Below are positions 61,400 to 64,000 of a stretch of 64,000 nucleotides of DNA, one piece after another (positions within the stretch are counted from its first letter, which is position 1; each line of letters opens with the position of its first letter). The notes under the pieces are model-generated. The model was not told the DNA's origin, searched no databases, and was given only the letters and a program-made list of their open reading frames with translations. Source of the DNA: Apophysomyces variabilis (taxonomy: Eukaryota > Mucoromycota > Mucoromycetes > Mucorales > Mucoraceae); assembly GCA_002749535.1 (NCBI GenBank), contig MZZL01000408.1, positions 219,300-283,299 on the forward strand, read 5' to 3'. The position numbers and the translations under genes are program-made.

Positions 61400-63180
61400 T
61401 GATCATACTGTATAACAGTAATAGGAGTAACAATACCGGCTAGAGCTCCAAACTGACCCGCTAGGAGACCGCCGCCTAAGAAACCCGCATTCTTAGCACA
61501 ATCTTTCCAGCTGCACAAAGTGCATCTTTCCATGGAGCTTATTGTGAACGGTTTTTCTCAACTCTGCTTCCGTAAAACGGTCCTTCTCTTGTTCATCCAA
61601 GTCTTCTTTGTGTAGACGGTATTAATACCGGTATGACCAATTGCATTTCTCCACAATACTGCCTGAAGAACTTTTAGATCACGTATTTTCTTCAATTTGC
61701 TTTTTGCGGCACTTAAAAAGAAGCCTTCCGCAGCCGCTCGGTATATTCTTACAAGTTCACAGAAGGTGTACGAAGAAATTGGCAGCACGGCCTACGCAAC
61801 TTTTAAATTCCTAGCAATAAACTAGAGTACTTGTTACCTTTAAGTTGTGCTTAAAGGATTGGACAGCTTGCTTTCGCAAGTTCTTTATTTGACCAACAAA
61901 GATATCATGTAGTTCCTTGTCTAACCTTGCTAGAAGTTCCGCCTTCTTCTTCCAGTAGACATGTTCTTGATTTTCAGATGCGTTCTGATTGAATAACTGA
62001 GTTATTTCGCTCCGCAGCTTTTGCATTTGTTTTTTTAAGATCTGGAATGACTTGTTCTGCTTTAATACTTTCTTTTAAGGATGAGACTCGCATATCCAAC
62101 TCATTATAGGAATTCATTCAAAATTACATCTCATTTATACTGTGCTAACAGCTGTTGATGAGTTGGTATATCAAGATCCTGGTTTCTCCGAATTAGTTCC
62201 CAAATACTACAGGGTTAGCTACAGCAGTCGTCGGCAGGAACACGTTATCATACTCAGAGCGGAAGACGTAGTTTTATTGCAAGGATCAGTAAATCGGTTG
62301 GTACATATCAGTATCTGTCTCTTCACTAGGCACAACTTGCCTGTGACGAACCTCTGCCACGTTTGGATCAAGAGTTGCGAGTCTAGTTGCACTGTTTGGA
62401 AGACTGCTGTACATAAAGTCAAAATAGTCTCAAATTTTACATTCTTTTAGGCCTGGATGCCAGAGGTGGTCGTCAGGGTTGACATGAGAAATCTGCCATT
62501 GCAAATACGGTGTACCTTACGAAGTTCAGCCCAAATCTCTGCGAAACATTCTTGGAGTGTCTCTGCCAGATTATCTAGAGGAGTCATATCAGTGTAATCG
62601 CGAATAATGACCATTAGAAGAGTTTTTTTCTCCTGTATCCAGAGAGAAATCAAAATTTGGTTGTTAATTGTCGCTTTCCACTGGATAGTAGAAGGACGTA
62701 GTATTAGACGAGCCACTTACGCTTTCTGATCTTTGAAGAGCCCAATATTGACTTGAAGGACTGTTCTAAGCATTCCCAAATTGCCACCTTCATAAAGTCC
62801 AACTTGATCCTTGATATTCCATATCAAAACTTCACTGGTAGCCATGCATAACAGTGAGGATTTACGTTCGAATTTTTTTTTTCACCACGTTCGCAACCAT
62901 CGCAACCCTCAACGTCAAGGACAAGTATGGGTATTTCCCGATCGGGAGATATGCAGATACGTTTCGTTGATTTTTAGCGTTGATATTCGTTCATTATCTC
63001 AAAATTCGTGACAAAGACTGTTTAGGAGGGTACCTATAAATCAAACTGCCAAACCAGTTCATGACTTTAAATGTTACTTTCTAATATCCGGTTACTTTTG
63101 CCGCCACTCTGCGCTCCCATAATAGCAGCAACATGGTAGTTAAGGCCTACATCTGCTAGATCCCATTTCCCGATGTACTA
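61400..63180 (-). pseudogene. Decayed SEY1/RHD3-like dynamin-type GTPase
   Basis: SEY1-type proteins fuse ER tubules. On the minus strand: WDLADVGLNYHVAAIMGAQS with P-loop GAQSGGKS (63091-63117), then [52 protein letters not shown], then KKTLLMVIIRDYTDMTPLDN, LAETLQECFAEIWAELRK, NQDLDIPTHQQLLAQYK, HVYWKKKAELLARLDKELHD. Damage: a frameshift at a poly-A run (62871-62881), TGA at 62131-62133 in place of a usually conserved cysteine, other frame breaks near 62300, and no recognisable C-terminal membrane hairpin. A Gly-rich hydrophobic piece (CAKNAGFLGGGLLAGQFGAL) near 61500 may be its remnant end. Confidence 0.65.
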
Positions 63181-64000
63181 TTAGGGTATAACAGGAGTGG
63201 GTCATGACTTAGGTCACCAGTCAAATTGTGACCAGACTGAAAAACTCAACAAGACCGGCCATGATCCAGGGATTGTACATTTTCAAAAACTCTCTCTTCA
63301 CAGTATCTCTGTGTGTGTCACTTCCACCTAAATCTAAATTCAGGTAAGGTTAGGTGTATAAGGTTAAAAAAATATATAAAGAAAAGGGAACATAACAACA
63401 GGAATCCAAAGCAGACAACTGTGGATAAACTAATGATAATGTGAGCTTCATTCACCATTGTCTTCTTAATCTTCTTGGAGAAAAAAAGAAATGGAAGCTA
63501 AAAAACAAAGAGAAAGAACAAATCGAATTCAAACTATAGTAAGATTCTGTTTGAATGGGTTATCTATTTAGCATTCGGTTAATCTGTAGTATAGCGTTTC
63601 TTCCACACACATGCCTATTGTCGTGTGCCAGCAAGAATTTGCAACACATCGCTGCCCTTATTAAACGCAAAATGGAATCAAATCATCAGTAGTTCGGGCT
63701 TTCAGTCATATACATTGACACTGATAAGCGAGGTGTTAAGCTTTTTAAATACCTTTTACAAAGTACCATAGCTTCACATAATCAGAAATCTGGAAGCTGG
63801 CCGTATTTGGTTCTTTGAACTTGGAGAAAATCTCCTAGTTAAAGTTAAGTTTTTATTGACTTACATAAGACAGTGTAGCAATGGCGGGGATATATCAACG
63901 AACCGGGTACGTTTTCCCCAAAATGGCTGTTCTTTATATAAAGATTGTAAATGTACTTCTTTTCCTTTCCTTTTTCCTTAAAAGTTTTTGATAACTAGAT
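63181..64000. other. Window end, no supported gene
   Basis: AT-rich, no coding pattern seen. The original 5' end of the GTPase gene may lie here. Confidence 0.4.

Overview
This is intron-rich nuclear DNA of a filamentous fungus, most likely an early-diverging one (Mucoromycota, Mucorales-like). Genes are short and carry many small introns (about 42-110 nt, GT..AG, sometimes with a visible CTAAC branch site). Protein families and layout fit that group: a UapA-type purine permease, a Cys3-type bZIP, an MT-A70 adenine methyltransferase, MACPF-like/Sel1 proteins and a decayed Fanzor (eukaryotic TnpB). There are no bacterial-type operons, and I found no rRNA, convincing tRNA or CRISPR. Species is not assigned. 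All exon joins were made by eye from splice signals, reading frame and remembered family alignments.

Layout. 0-13 kb holds housekeeping genes: uric acid/xanthine permease (-), proteasome assembly chaperone 2 (+), EB1/Bim1 (-), an unrecognised small gene (-), 25S rRNA methyltransferase Bmt2 (+), an OB-fold protein (+) and splicing factor Cwc15 (+). 13-24 kb holds three arrestin-like paralogues in otherwise gene-poor DNA; the outer two are inverted and share a 567-bp tract with two differences, a sign of recent gene conversion. 24-32 kb holds a phosphatidylinositol transfer protein with an 8-nt microexon and a long mosaic gene (three MACPF-like units, a FAR1-like zinc domain, Sel1 repeats). 32-45 kb holds RPL28, Sds3, cofilin, Sin3, Sam37/metaxin and RPS16. 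45-59 kb holds a Myb/SANT-like coiled-coil protein, a YCII protein, Vps25, a Myb/SANT-MT-A70 fusion, Tom20, a small conserved mitochondrial protein and a Cys3/MetR-like bZIP. 59.5-63.2 kb holds two decayed genes: a Fanzor and a SEY1/RHD3-like GTPase.

Functional links. Sin3 and Sds3, two subunits of the Rpd3L/Sin3 deacetylase complex, lie 1.7 kb apart with only cofilin between them. Tom20 and Sam37 both serve mitochondrial outer-membrane import. Arrestins with C-terminal LPxY motifs are adaptors for Rsp5/Nedd4 ubiquitin ligases acting on permeases, and a permease of the UapA class is about 11 kb away; a functional link is only possible, not shown.

The strongest candidates for something new are the Myb/SANT-MT-A70 fusion (a one-chain adenine methyltransferase with its own DNA-binding module), the MACPF-FAR1-Sel1 mosaic gene, and the inverted arrestin pair, whose shared tract could recombine to swap promoters and N-termini.
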